This document shows positions 42,643-51,308 of a DNA stretch of 64,000 nucleotides, piece after piece (position 1 is the stretch's first letter; the number at the start of each line of letters is the position of its first letter). The DNA comes from an uncultured Eubacteriales bacterium (GTDB lineage: Bacteria; Bacillota; Clostridia; Oscillospirales; Oscillospiraceae), in contig ONSQ01000001.1 in assembly GCA_900320465.1 (NCBI GenBank), forward strand, positions 1 to 64,000, written 5' to 3'. A program made the translations under genes and the position numbers. Below the pieces are notes generated by a model that saw only the letters and a list, made by a program, of their open reading frames with translations, was not told the DNA's origin and searched no databases.

Positions 42643-43574
42643 TTCCAGACCTCGTCGATCACGTCCAGAAGCATTTGACGCGCCCTCTCCGGTTCCGCGT
42701 GGATCGTGCAGCCTGCCGCCATCGCGTGTCCGCCGCCGCCGAAAACGGCACAGATCTCGCTGCAGTTGACCTCGGGCGAGGAGCGGAGCGAGATGCGGCT
42801 GCTGCCGTCTGGCTGCTGACGTATCGTAATGCTCAGCACGCCGCCTTCCGCCTTTCCTGCCAGACCGGAAATATCGTCCAGATCATCCTCGGTGGCGCCG
42901 GCCTTTTGCAGCATCTCCTGTGTGATCACCGCCACGACGATCTTGCCGTCGCGATAAAAGCGCATACCGGAATATACCATGCCCTCAATGCTCATGCGCG
43001 CACGGGAGATCTTGCGGAATAGCGTCACGTTGAGATTGGTGTTGTCCGCTCCGCAATCCAGCAGCTCGGCCGCAGCGCGCAGTGTATCAGCCCTAGTATT
43101 GGCGTACTGGAAGCAGCCACAGTCCGTTGAGACTGCAACATAGAGCAGATTAGCCTCCTCCTGGCTGATATCGCCGCACAAAGCCTTGATCAGCTGCATG
43201 ACGATCTCGCCGCAGGATGCCTTGGAAGGAGCGATCAGCGACTGCTTTGTATAGTGGGTGTTGGACGGATGATGGTCGATACAGAAATCCACCGGCCCCT
43301 CATACTGCGGAGGAAACAGCTTATCCGTCGCGATATCGACCGCGACCACATAGGCGCTCTCATAGTCCTCAGGGGCAAAATACCGCTCGGCGAACGGGCG
43401 GTATTTGTCGGTTATTTCCGTATTGGGATAGAGATAAGCGGTCTTTCCAGCGCGCCGCAGCGCACTGCACAGCGCGGACGCACTGCCCAGCGTATCTCCG
43501 TCGGGATTTCTGTGTGTCAGAAGCAGAAAGCGGTCCTTGGAGAGGAACAGCTTTGCCGTTTCACTCGTTTTCAT
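42639..43574 (-). CDS. nrnA: DHH-family phosphoesterase (NrnA-like)
   Basis: This 311-residue DHH/DHHA1 protein begins MKTSETAKLFLSKDRFLLLT, then HRNPDGDTLGSASALCSALR. DIATDKLFPPQYEGPVDFCI and DHHPSNTHYTKQS carry the DHH motif. The C-terminal DHHA1 domain ends in GGGHAMAAGCTIHA. NrnA degrades short oligoribonucleotides and dephosphorylates pAp. Several ATGs lie near the start. I use the one at 43574, matching usual N-termini, although the AGGAG is very close. It overlaps rbfA by 14 bases. Confidence 0.9.
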   Translation of the reverse strand: MKTSETAKLFLSKDRFLLLTHRNPDGDTLGSASALCSALRRAGKTAYLYPNTEITDKYRPFAERYFAPEDYESAYVVAVDIATDKLFPPQYEGPVDFCIDHHPSNTHYTKQSLIAPSKASCGEIVMQLIKALCGDISQEEANLLYVAVSTDCGCFQYANTRADTLRAAAELLDCGADNTNLNVTLFRKISRARMSIEGMVYSGMRFYRDGKIVVAVITQEMLQKAGATEDDLDDISGLAGKAEGGVLSITIRQQPDGSSRISLRSSPEVNCSEICAVFGGGGHAMAAGCTIHAEPERARQMLLDVIDEVWK

Positions 43575-43935
43575 TCTCCTCATCCCCGTCATGGCGGATA
43601 TCCAGGCTGTTGATCACCTCGTTGATATGCGCGCCGTACTCGATGCTGTGGTCGATTTCAAAAACCAGTTCCGGGGTGAAGCGCAGCTTCATCGCGTTGC
43701 CCAGTTCTTTTCTCAGATACCCCGAGGCCGAGCGGAGCCCGCGGCGGAACTCCTTCTCGTCCTTCATGCCATAGACCGACAGCCAGATCTTCGAATAGCG
43801 CAGGTCACCCGTGGTTTCCACGCGTGTCACGCTGATCATTCCCTGCTGCACGCGGGGATCCTTGACCTCGCGCAGCAGTTTGGAGATAACGAACTGAATA
43901 TCGTCGTTTGTTCTTGCAAGTTTATTGGAAGCCAT
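43561..43935 (-). CDS. rbfA: 30S ribosome-binding factor A
   Basis: This 124-residue KH-fold protein assists 16S rRNA 5'-end maturation and small-subunit assembly. It has NDDIQFVISKLLREVKDPRV, MISVTRVETTGDLRYSKIWL and LGNAMKLRFTPELVFEIDHS, as expected. The C-terminal tail is acidic (DGDEENENE). It lies 24 bases after infB in the usual order. Confidence 0.93.
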   Translation of the reverse strand: MASNKLARTNDDIQFVISKLLREVKDPRVQQGMISVTRVETTGDLRYSKIWLSVYGMKDEKEFRRGLRSASGYLRKELGNAMKLRFTPELVFEIDHSIEYGAHINEVINSLDIRHDGDEENENE

Positions 43936-43959
43936 TTTCAGCCTTTCCCAAATCTGTTG

Positions 43960-46326
43960 TCAAATCTGCTCCATCACGAAGCATTCGATAATATCGCCGA
44001 CCTTGACGTCGTTGAATTTCTCGATCTGCATGCCGCATTCGTAGCCCGCAGCGACTTCCTTCACGTCGTCCTTGAAACGGCGCAGCGAAGCAAGCTCGCC
44101 CTCGTGGATGACGATGTTGTCGCGCAGCACGCGCACCTGACAGCCGCGCTGGATCTTGCCGTCCTGGCAGTAGCAGCCGCAGACGGTACCAACCTTGGAG
44201 ACCTTGTAGGTCTCACGCACCTCGGCATGCCCAATGATGTTCTCGCGGAACTTCGGCGCCAGCATGCCCTTCATGGCAGCTTCGATCTCGTTGATGCAAT
44301 CGTAAATGACGCGATACATGCGCATATCCACGTTATTGCGCACGGCGCTTTCGCGGGCTGCGCTATCCGGGCGGACGTTGAAGCCGACGATGATGGCCCC
44401 GGAGGTGGCGGCCAGCATGATATCGCTCTCGTTGATGGCTCCGACAGCGCTGTGGATGACCTTGACGCGCACTTCCTCGTTGGAGATCTTCTCCAGGGAG
44501 GCTTTGACCGCCTCCGCAGAGCCCTGGACGTCGGCCTTGACAATGAGGTTGAGCGTCTTCATCTCACCGGCCTGGATCTGACTGAACAGATCCTCAAGGC
44601 TGACCTTGTGGCTGGTGTTGGCCGCGGTGGCCTGCTGGATGCGGCGCTCCTCGGCCAGCTCGCGGGCCATGCGCTCGTCCGCAACGGCGTTGAAGATGTC
44701 GCCGGCGCTGGGCACATCGTTCAGACCGGAGATTTCAACAGGCGTAGAGGGCCCGGCTTCGGTCACACGCTGTCCCTTGTCGTTGATCATGGTACGTACG
44801 CGACCAACACAGGTACCGGCAATGATGATATCGCCCAGATGCAGGGTGCCGTTCTGCACAAGCACCGTCATAATGGGGCCGCGGCCCTTGTCCAGGCGCG
44901 CCTCAATGACCGTGCCCTTGGCGGCGCGGTTCGGGTTGGCACGGAGCTCAAGGATCTCAGCCTGCAGCACCAGGTTCTCCAGCAGGTTTTCGATTCCTTC
45001 GCCGGTCTTGGCGGAAATCGGGCAGATGATGGTCTCGCCGCCCCATTCCTCACTGACGATGTCGTACTCGGTCAGCTGCTGCTTGATCCGGTCGGGATTT
45101 GCGCCGACCTTATCCATCTTGTTGATGGCGACGACGATCGGAATGTTGGCCGCCTTCGCATGGTTGATGCTCTCGATGGTCTGCGGCATGATGCCGTCGT
45201 CCGCTGCCACCACCAGGATCGCCACGTCCGTGACCATGGCGCCGCGGGCGCGCATCGAAGTAAATGCTTCGTGGCCCGGGGTATCCAGGAAGGTGATGGG
45301 GCTGCCGTTGATCTCAACGGTATAAGCGCCGATATGCTGCGTGATGCCGCCGGCCTCCCCGGAGGCGACGTTTGCATGGCGGATATAGTCCAGCAGCGAG
45401 GTTTTGCCGTGGTCGACGTGACCCATGACAACGACGACGGGGGCTCGGGGCTGAAGCTCTTCCTCGGAATCGGCGTGGTCGTCGATCAGCCGCTCTTCCA
45501 CCGTAACGATGACTTCCTTCTCCACCTTGCAGCCCAGCTCCATGGCGACAAGGGCGGCGGTGTCGTAGTCGATCACATCGGAGACGGAGGCAAAAACGCC
45601 CATCTTGAAGAGCTGCTTGACGACCTCTGCCGCAGTTTTCTTCATGCGGGAAGCCAGTTCGCCCACGGCGATCTCATCGGGGATCTCCACCTTGACGGGC
45701 TGTTTCTTGGCGATCTCAAGCTGCAGGCGCTGCATCTTTTCACGCTCTTCCTGCCGGCGCTTGGCCGAGGTAGCGGGCGTGTTCTGGCGCTGTCTGTTCT
45801 TGCCGCCGATCTTTTCCTTCTTGTTGCTGCCGGATTTAAGATTGTTTCCGCCGCGCTGACCGGCCAGATCCTCGAATTTCTCGTTGTACTTTTCGATGTT
45901 CACGGCAGCGCCGCCGCGGGTGTCCACCACGCGCTTCTCCGCGACCTGGCGCGGAACATGCGGCTTGTCTTTTTTCTCGGCCTTGGGCTGCTCGGAAGCC
46001 GGAGCAGGCGCGCCCTTCTGCGCGCTCTGTGCTGGGACTTTCTCGGCGCTCTTCTGGGGAGCGGCGGCGGAAGCGGTCTTCTTCTCCTCCTGCTTGGGTG
46101 CAGGGGCGGGCGCAGCTTTCGGCTCGACCTTGAAGATTTCTTCCAGGCTCGCGACCTGATTATGCTGGGTAAGATACTCGAAGATCACATCGAGCTCATT
46201 GCTCTCAAGCACCTGCATATGGTTTTTCGGAGGCGCGATATAGTCCGTCAGGATCTGGGTCACGGTCTTGGTAGGCAGGCCAAAATCCTTGGCCACCTCG
46301 TGCACTCTGTACTTAATCATACTCAT
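43960..46326 (-). CDS. infB: Translation initiation factor IF-2
   Basis: This 788-residue GTPase places initiator tRNA on the 30S subunit. It has an N-terminal IF2N-like domain ([20 protein letters not shown]), a low-complexity Ala/Pro/Lys-rich linker at about residues 65-210, and a second IF2N module near 215-265. The GTPase domain has P-loop [40 protein letters not shown] and [15 protein letters not shown]. Domains II to IV follow, ending [24 protein letters not shown] precedes the ATG at 46326, which overlaps the ylxQ stop by four bases. Confidence 0.96.
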   Translation of the reverse strand: MSMIKYRVHEVAKDFGLPTKTVTQILTDYIAPPKNHMQVLESNELDVIFEYLTQHNQVASLEEIFKVEPKAAPAPAPKQEEKKTASAAAPQKSAEKVPAQSAQKGAPAPASEQPKAEKKDKPHVPRQVAEKRVVDTRGGAAVNIEKYNEKFEDLAGQRGGNNLKSGSNKKEKIGGKNRQRQNTPATSAKRRQEEREKMQRLQLEIAKKQPVKVEIPDEIAVGELASRMKKTAAEVVKQLFKMGVFASVSDVIDYDTAALVAMELGCKVEKEVIVTVEERLIDDHADSEEELQPRAPVVVVMGHVDHGKTSLLDYIRHANVASGEAGGITQHIGAYTVEINGSPITFLDTPGHEAFTSMRARGAMVTDVAILVVAADDGIMPQTIESINHAKAANIPIVVAINKMDKVGANPDRIKQQLTEYDIVSEEWGGETIICPISAKTGEGIENLLENLVLQAEILELRANPNRAAKGTVIEARLDKGRGPIMTVLVQNGTLHLGDIIIAGTCVGRVRTMINDKGQRVTEAGPSTPVEISGLNDVPSAGDIFNAVADERMARELAEERRIQQATAANTSHKVSLEDLFSQIQAGEMKTLNLIVKADVQGSAEAVKASLEKISNEEVRVKVIHSAVGAINESDIMLAATSGAIIVGFNVRPDSAARESAVRNNVDMRMYRVIYDCINEIEAAMKGMLAPKFRENIIGHAEVRETYKVSKVGTVCGCYCQDGKIQRGCQVRVLRDNIVIHEGELASLRRFKDDVKEVAAGYECGMQIEKFNDVKVGDIIECFVMEQI

Positions 46327-46757
46327 ATATTCGTCCTCCTCATTCCATTCGACTTGCTCTGCCCTTTTTTGCCCTTCTGAACCTTGCGGCGTGCGATTTT
46401 TTCCTGCTTCTGCTCAATATGGGCAAGTGCCTGAGCGTACTGTTCGCCGTCCGTTTCGCACAGCTGCTTCAGGAAGGCCCGGGCAAAACCCAGGTCTGTG
46501 ACAGCAGCCATGGTACAGTCGCCTACGCCGAGAGCGCCAGACAGCTCGGCGCGTGTGAAGGGCAGTTCTACACACTGCGCGCTGTGCCCCGCAAGGGCAA
46601 GCTCCGCTTTTCGTTTGTTGGTCTCTCCGGCATCGGACGAAAGCAACAGCAGGCGCGTTTTGCCTTCCCGCGTCGCATCTGCGGCGCGGTCGGCGCCAAT
46701 TTCCAAAGCCGAGGCCCTGCGCATCAGACCCAACAGCTTCAAAACGTTATCCCTCAT
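46323..46757 (-). CDS. L7Ae-family ribosome-associated protein (YlxQ-like)
   Basis: This 144-residue protein has an N-terminal L7Ae/L30e fold: [40 protein letters not shown] and [18 protein letters not shown] basic tail follows ([19 protein letters not shown]). YlxQ-like proteins probably bind kink-turn RNA. It overlaps ylxR by 11 bases and infB by four. Confidence 0.88.
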   Translation of the reverse strand: MRDNVLKLLGLMRRASALEIGADRAADATREGKTRLLLLSSDAGETNKRKAELALAGHSAQCVELPFTRAELSGALGVGDCTMAAVTDLGFARAFLKQLCETDGEQYAQALAHIEQKQEKIARRKVQKGKKGQSKSNGMRRTNI

Positions 46758-47019
46758 GGCCCGCCTCCATTTCCTCGCTCAGGCGAGCGTACACCTCGTC
46801 GGGGATCGCCGCGGAAAAGGCGCGCTCCAGCGCCTTGCTCCTGACCGCTTTTTTCAGGCATTCGCCGTTTTTGCAGACATATGCCCCGCGGCCGGAGGCC
46901 TTTCCGCGAAAATCAAGACTGATCACGCCCTCCGGCGAGCGTACCACGCGGATCAGCTCACGCTTTGGCTTCATTTCCCGGCAGCCGAGACACTGCCGCA
47001 TCGGTATTTTCTTTTCCAT
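46747..47019 (-). CDS. ylxR: YlxR family RNA-binding protein (RnpM-like)
   Basis: This 90-residue protein of the DUF448 family contains PMRQCLGCREMKPKRELIRV, then GRGAYVCKNGECLKKAVRSK, both typical. Family members bind RNA, and one was reported to modulate RNase P. It lies between nusA and ylxQ, in the order seen across Firmicutes. Confidence 0.92.
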   Translation of the reverse strand: MEKKIPMRQCLGCREMKPKRELIRVVRSPEGVISLDFRGKASGRGAYVCKNGECLKKAVRSKALERAFSAAIPDEVYARLSEEMEAGHEG

Positions 47020-47045
47020 GCGTCAGCCGCCGCCTTTCTTAAAAG

Positions 47046-48098
47046 TCAGGAATCCGATTCGCTCTTGATGTCGATCTTATAGCCGGTCAGCTTCGCCGCG
47101 AGGCGGGCGTTCTGGCCTTCCTTGCCGATAGCGAGCGAGAGCTGATTATCCGGTACGATCACGCGGCAGCTCTTGCCATCCTCCAGCATGGTAACGCTGA
47201 TGACCTCGGACGGAGAGAGCGAGGCCGCGATATACTCCTCGGGAGTTTCGCTGTACTTGATGATATCGATCTTCTCGCCGCCCAGTTCATTGACGATGCT
47301 GGCCACGCGGCCGCCCTTGGGGCCTACGCAGGCCCCGATGGGATCCACGTCGGGATCGTTGGAAAGGACTGCCATCTTGGTGCGGCTGCCCGCCTCGCGG
47401 GCGATGGATTTGATTTCCACGGTGCCGTCGTAGATTTCCGGAACCTCAAGCTCGAACAGGCGCTTGACAAGGCCGGGATGGGTACGGCTGATCAAAACCT
47501 GGGGGCCGCGGGTGGAGTTGCGGACCTCGACTACGTACACCTTGATGCGGTCGCCCTCATGCAGAGCCTCCGTGCGGATACGCTCATTGGCCGAAAGCAT
47601 GGCCTCCGTAAACTCGCTGTTGGAGGAAATGCGGATCGAAACAGAGCCGTTCCGCGGCTCGATGTGGGAAACGACACCGGTCAGAATCTCATGCTCTTTA
47701 GAGGTGAACTCCTCGTAAATGATGCCGCGCTCGGCCTCACGGATGCCCTGAATAATGACCTGCTTGGCGGCCTGAGCGGCGATACGACCGAACTTCTTGG
47801 TCTCAACGGGGATGGGAATGACGTCGCCGACCTTGGCGCGCTTGACGATCCGCTTGGCGGCGTCGGGGTCGATCTCATGAGACGGGTCCTCGACAGTTTC
47901 CACAACGGTCTTATTGACGTTCATCTCGATGCGCTTCTTGCTCTCGTCGAGAATGATCTCGACGTTATCCTCGCAGTTTGGATTGTCGCGGCGAAACGCA
48001 GCCAGCATAGCCTGGCGGATTTTGTCGTACATATACTCGCGGGAAATGCCCTTTTCCTTTTCCAGTTCTTCAATTGCTTCAAAGAATTCAGCGTTCAT
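47046..48098 (-). CDS. nusA: Transcription termination/antitermination factor NusA
   Basis: This 350-residue factor binds RNA polymerase and nascent RNA. The N-terminal domain begins MNAEFFEAIEELEKEKGISR. The S1 domain (about 135-200) has EILTGVVSHIEPRNGSVSIR, then LHEGDRIKVYVVEVRNSTRG, and KH domains follow with GACVGPKGGRVASIVNELGG and LAIGKEGQNARLAAKLTG. There are no extra C-terminal repeats, as usual in Firmicutes. The start at 48098 is set by family alignment. The leader of this operon contains a terminator-like hairpin that could mediate NusA autoregulation. Confidence 0.95.
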   Translation of the reverse strand: MNAEFFEAIEELEKEKGISREYMYDKIRQAMLAAFRRDNPNCEDNVEIILDESKKRIEMNVNKTVVETVEDPSHEIDPDAAKRIVKRAKVGDVIPIPVETKKFGRIAAQAAKQVIIQGIREAERGIIYEEFTSKEHEILTGVVSHIEPRNGSVSIRISSNSEFTEAMLSANERIRTEALHEGDRIKVYVVEVRNSTRGPQVLISRTHPGLVKRLFELEVPEIYDGTVEIKSIAREAGSRTKMAVLSNDPDVDPIGACVGPKGGRVASIVNELGGEKIDIIKYSETPEEYIAASLSPSEVISVTMLEDGKSCRVIVPDNQLSLAIGKEGQNARLAAKLTGYKIDIKSESDS

Positions 48099-48114
48099 GA
48101 TACTTATCCCCTTT

Positions 48115-48570
48115 TTATATCGTTGCGTAGAGTCTGACCTGTGCGGTCTGTGATTTGTCAAAACGATGGAGCTTGCCCTTGCTTTCAATGATGGTAGTGC
48201 CGTTTTCATAGGCCGCAAGCGTCCCGATATATACCTTGGAGCCGTTGATGGGCTGATAGAGCCGAACCTCGACCTCGCTCCCCAGGAAAGCCTGGAAATC
48301 ACTGGGGCGTTTCAGTTCGCGGTCGATCCCGGCTGAGCCAACTTCAAACACATAGCTCTCCGGCACCGGGTCGGTCTCGTCCAGGATGGGATCCAGACGG
48401 CGGCTGATGCGCTCACAGTCTTCTATGTCAACGCCGCCCTCCTTGTCGATAAGAAGACGCAGATAGCGTGTGCCCGCTTCCTTGACGTATTCCACGTCCC
48501 ACAGCGTGCAGCCCTCTTCCTCCACAACAGGACAGGCGATCTCAGATACACGATCAGTAATTTTACTCAT
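48115..48570 (-). CDS. rimP: Ribosome maturation factor RimP
   Basis: This 151-residue protein helps assemble the 30S subunit. It begins MSKITDRVSEIACPVVEEEG, then CTLWDVEYVKEAGTRYLRLL, EDCERISRRLDPILDETDPV and YVFEVGSAGIDRELKRPSDF, the last being the family hallmark. The start at 48570 is favoured. The upstream codons of the same frame lie in the terminator-like hairpin. It is the first gene of the nusA operon. Confidence 0.93.
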   Translation of the reverse strand: MSKITDRVSEIACPVVEEEGCTLWDVEYVKEAGTRYLRLLIDKEGGVDIEDCERISRRLDPILDETDPVPESYVFEVGSAGIDRELKRPSDFQAFLGSEVEVRLYQPINGSKVYIGTLAAYENGTTIIESKGKLHRFDKSQTAQVRLYATI

Positions 48571-48605
48571 ATTCACAACCCCGGAGTCTATCCGTTTTAC
48601 CTCAC

Positions 48606-48637
48606 AAAAAAGAGTGGGCTGCAACCCACTCTTTTTT
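48606..48637 (-). terminator. Terminator-like hairpin in the rimP-nusA leader
   Basis: AAAAAAGAGTGGG/CCCACTCTTTTTT with a six-base loop. It ends 36 bases before the rimP start. A promoter whose expected start is near 48652 lies upstream of it, so the hairpin would be in the transcript leader. It could also end transcripts from the carboxypeptidase gene. Confidence 0.7.
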
Positions 48638-48658
48638 GACCATAATGCTTACTTTGTA

Positions 48659-48687
48659 ATAATACCACCCAATGGCAGATATTGCAA
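48659..48687 (-). promoter_or_regulatory. Predicted sigma-A promoter of the rimP-nusA operon
   Basis: TTGCAA (48682-48687), 17 bases, TATTAT (48659-48664) on the minus strand. It sits after the carboxypeptidase stop and before the leader hairpin. Confidence 0.6.
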
Positions 48688-48702
48688 GACTTTTTTTCGG
48701 TA

Positions 48703-49533
48703 TCAGCCGTATTTGAATTCCGGATCGTAATGTGCGTAGAATTCCTCGTAGCAGATGCCGTGCTCCATGATAAAGGTGGCGGCCTCTTCGCCCACATAGC
48801 GGTAATGCCAGGGTTCATCCCAACCGGTCAGCAGCAGCTTACGGGTAGGATAGCGCTTGATGAACCCATACTCGGCGCAGTGCGCGTCCAGCCAGGCGAA
48901 CATCTCCTGGTCCATGTTCTCATAGACGAGACGGGAGTAGTTCTTATCCATCAAGTCCACCGCAAGGCCCAGCTGGTGCTCACTTGTTCCGGGGAACATG
49001 ACGATCTTCTTGGCTTCCTCGGCCGCCTCCTGATACTGGGGGTCCAAATAGGCTTTCTCCCCCGTCAGGCCCATGCCGATGGCAATCTGGCTGGCCTTGC
49101 TGTTGAAGAGGTTGTTCTGGTATGAATAGGAGCGGTACGCAGCCGTCACATAGATCGTAAAGCCTGCAGCGCGGCAATCCTCCAGCATTTTCTCCAGATA
49201 CGGCAGAGCGGCCACATCGAAGAGCTGGTTGTTGGAGCCGCTGATTTTGGCCACATCCGGCTCAAAGGCGACAGAGAGCAGGTTGTCGGCATTGACCATG
49301 CGGTATTGATTGAGTGTAATGTCAATGTCCGGCCAGATATCCACCGTGGGCTCCGGGGTCTCCGTAACGGAATTCGGATCCACATAAGTCAGTCCGTCCG
49401 ACTGGATAAATGCGCCTTCGGTACCGCCCAGGATGACGCTGACCTTATTGTCGCTGCGCATCACTACGAGCGTGTAGAGCACAAGACACAGCGCGGCCGT
49501 AACCAGGATCCACGCCAGTTTATTTCGTCTCAT
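48703..49533 (-). CDS. VanY-like D-alanyl-D-alanine carboxypeptidase
   Basis: This 276-residue protein has one N-terminal membrane helix (LAWILVTAALCLVLYTLVVM), so it faces outward. The M15B metallopeptidase domain (about 80-265) keeps the zinc ligands in GTSEHQLGLAVDLMD (SxHxxGxAxD) and in WDEPWHYRYVG. It also has TIYVTAAYRSYSYQNNLF. It would trim the terminal D-Ala from peptidoglycan stem peptides. The ATG at 49533 has AGGCAGG upstream, while the ATG at 49554 lacks a site. It is a single-gene unit before the nusA operon. Confidence 0.88.
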   Translation of the reverse strand: MRRNKLAWILVTAALCLVLYTLVVMRSDNKVSVILGGTEGAFIQSDGLTYVDPNSVTETPEPTVDIWPDIDITLNQYRMVNADNLLSVAFEPDVAKISGSNNQLFDVAALPYLEKMLEDCRAAGFTIYVTAAYRSYSYQNNLFNSKASQIAIGMGLTGEKAYLDPQYQEAAEEAKKIVMFPGTSEHQLGLAVDLMDKNYSRLVYENMDQEMFAWLDAHCAEYGFIKRYPTRKLLLTGWDEPWHYRYVGEEAATFIMEHGICYEEFYAHYDPEFKYG

Positions 49534-49569
49534 GAGCCGCTGCCTGCCTTTCATTCGGGATTTTTGTGT

Positions 49570-49598
49570 ATTATAGCACCAAATTATGACGAAAACAA
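49570..49598 (-). promoter_or_regulatory. Promoter of the carboxypeptidase gene
   Basis: TATAAT (49570-49575) is preceded by the extended -10 TGC. TTGTTT (49593-49598) at 17 bases is a partial -35. Confidence 0.6.
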
Positions 49599-49631
49599 GT
49601 CTTCTGATCAGGATAGCGCCGCGTGTGGCGT

Positions 49632-50327
49632 TCAGCGAGACTGCAGAAGCGCTGCGCGCAGCTTTTCAAGCGCTTTTTTCTCCAGCCGCGAAACGTAGGA
49701 GCGGCTGATTCCGCAGCTCTCCGCGGTCTCCATCTGCGTGCGTCCCTCGCCCCCGTTAAGACCGTAGCGCAATATGATGATGCTCCTTTCCCGCTCATCC
49801 AGGCAGTCGTTCACCGCCTTTCGCAGCAGCAGGCGAAGTTCGCTTTCACACAGCCGCTCATCCAGATCTTCTTCCGTCGCCACCACATCCAACAGCGACA
49901 GCGAGCCGTTGTCGCCATCCGTTTCAATTGCCTCCGACAAGCTCAGATCTCCAGCGGACTTTCGGCGGCTGCGAAAATGCATGAGGATTTCGTTTTCGAT
50001 GCAGCGGCTGGCATAGGTTGTCAGCCGGACGCCTTTCTTGGGCTGAAAGGTGTTGATGCCCTTGATAAGTCCGATCGTGCCGATGGAAATCAGGTCGTCG
50101 GCCTCATCACTCTGGGCATAGTACTTTTTCACGATGTGTGCAACCAGTCTCAGGTTGTGTTCAATGAGTGTATTGCGCGCATCCAGATCTCCTTTTTCCC
50201 AGAGATACAGAAAGTGCTCCTCCTCTTCCCGACTCAGCGGTTTGGGGAAAGAGTCCCCCGGCGCAATACGCAGCATCAGCAGGAGGCTGTTCATAAGCAG
50301 GAGAAACGCGGTTTCGATCAATTTCAT
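49632..50327 (-). CDS. sigK: Pro-sigma-K, late mother-cell sporulation sigma factor
   Basis: The 231-residue protein begins with a hydrophobic pro-sequence (MKLIETAFLLLMNSLLLMLR). Then comes FPKPLSREEEEHFLYLWEKG, where Bacillus pro-sigma-K has FPQPLSSSEE. Region 2 contains ARNTLIEHNLRLVAHIVKKY and LISIGTIGLIKGINTFQPKK, then TTYASRCIENEILMHFRSRR. Region 4 has ERSIIILRYGLNGGEGRTQM and SCGISRSYVSRLEKKALEKL. It is one continuous frame with no skin-like interruption. The pro-sequence implies membrane tethering and cleavage by a SpoIVFB-type protease. A bofA-family inhibitor gene lies in the same window. Confidence 0.92.
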   Translation of the reverse strand: MKLIETAFLLLMNSLLLMLRIAPGDSFPKPLSREEEEHFLYLWEKGDLDARNTLIEHNLRLVAHIVKKYYAQSDEADDLISIGTIGLIKGINTFQPKKGVRLTTYASRCIENEILMHFRSRRKSAGDLSLSEAIETDGDNGSLSLLDVVATEEDLDERLCESELRLLLRKAVNDCLDERERSIIILRYGLNGGEGRTQMETAESCGISRSYVSRLEKKALEKLRAALLQSR

Positions 50328-50377
50328 CACCCCGTTTCATCTTATTCCGACACAGTATCGCTCCATGACTGGCCTTG

Positions 50378-50412
50378 AAAAAAGAGATAGCGAAGCCTTC
50401 CGCTCCGCTATC
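50378..50412 (-). terminator. Terminator of the small membrane protein gene
   Basis: GATAGCG/CGCTATC with an inner AGC/GCT extension, followed on the minus strand by TCTTTTTT. Confidence 0.7.
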
Positions 50413-50421
50413 CGCATTCCA

Positions 50422-50640
50422 TTATTTGTGCAGGCAGTGGCCCTTTGGTGCTTCGGGCAGTTCCTCGCCCTTCACAAGCGCCTCGATCACCCGGTGGTGA
50501 ATGCCGAGGAAATAACCGATGCAAAGAAGAAACGCGCCGCAGATCACGGCGCGGCAGACGCGCTTGATGATCTTCTTCAATTTCTTGGCCGCCTTCTTCT
50601 TGTCTTTGATCATTTCTTTTTCTTCCTTGTGTTCCTTCAT
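50422..50640 (-). CDS. Small Lys-rich membrane protein
   Basis: This 72-residue protein has a strongly basic and acidic N-terminus (MKEHKEEKEMIKDKKKAAKK), one membrane helix (VICGAFLLCIGYFLGIHHRV) and a polar tail ending GHCLHK. It likely sits with the basic end in the cytosol. No family is recognised. It follows the signal peptidase-like gene after about 70 bases and ends at a terminator before sigK. Confidence 0.6.
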   Translation of the reverse strand: MKEHKEEKEMIKDKKKAAKKLKKIIKRVCRAVICGAFLLCIGYFLGIHHRVIEALVKGEELPEAPKGHCLHK

Positions 50641-50712
50641 GTTCGTTGACTCCCTTCTATTTTGATTTCACAGTTTCAGCTTACTCGGGCTTTGCCGCTC
50701 GCTGTACTTGTA

Positions 50713-51306
50713 TCAGGAAAGCGGGCCGAACCGGCTCAGCGGCCAGATGCGGAAAAACACTTTCCCCACCAGCTGCTCCGCGCTGACACAGCCAAGAGCG
50801 GTGTTGCGCGAGTCCACAGACACCGCCCGATTATCTCCCATGACGAAAAGAGAATTGCCAGGCACGGTAAATGGCAATGCGATGTTGCATGGTCCCAGCG
50901 TTTTCTGTTCCAGATACGGCTCCGGGATCGCCATCCCATCGACCAGAACATTTCCGGCCGCATCCAGTTCGATCCTCCGTCCGCCCAGGCCGATAACACG
51001 CTTGACCAGAATGCTGTTGTGATAATAAAAAGCTGCCAGCTCGCCCTCGCTCACGTCAGTTCCCTTGTGCGCCAGCACCATATCACCCGCCTGGAGCGTA
51101 GGCGTCATGGCGTCGCCGCCGATGCGCAGCACCGGCAGGAACAGCCCGGAAGTCAGGATCAGCAAAGCGCACATCACCAGTAAAAGTGCGATCACCCAGC
51201 CAAGCATGCGGAAAACACGCCGTCTGGCTTTCACGCGCCTGAGTTCCTCCTCCAACTGGCCAAGTGTGATTTCCGTCCCCGGCATCACAGTATCTTCATC
51301 GTTCAT
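50713..51306 (-). CDS. Signal peptidase I homologue lacking the catalytic serine
   Basis: The protein has about 197 residues. It has a short cytosolic coiled N-terminus (ITLGQLEEELRRVKARRRVF), one membrane helix (LGWVIALLLVMCALLILTSG) and an external S26 domain. The motif normally written GxSMxPTL reads IGGDAMTPTLQAGDMVLAHK here, so the nucleophilic Ser is Ala (codon GCC). The general-base Lys is present in NSILVKRVIGLGGRR. FVMGDNRAVSVDSRNTALGC, the later conserved box, is also intact. The protein therefore cannot use the usual Ser-Lys chemistry and may be inactive or regulatory. The ATG at 51306 follows GGAG by eight bases. It is preceded by a coiled-coil gene. Confidence 0.85.
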   Translation of the reverse strand: MNDEDTVMPGTEITLGQLEEELRRVKARRRVFRMLGWVIALLLVMCALLILTSGLFLPVLRIGGDAMTPTLQAGDMVLAHKGTDVSEGELAAFYYHNSILVKRVIGLGGRRIELDAAGNVLVDGMAIPEPYLEQKTLGPCNIALPFTVPGNSLFVMGDNRAVSVDSRNTALGCVSAEQLVGKVFFRIWPLSRFGPLS

Positions 51307-51308
51307 GC

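Noticed and set aside
43537..46380. A very long plus-strand open frame (about 947 codons)
   Set aside because: It lies antisense to infB and rbfA, which have clear motifs. It is a by-product of GC-rich codon use, with no domain signal and no promoter or ribosome site.
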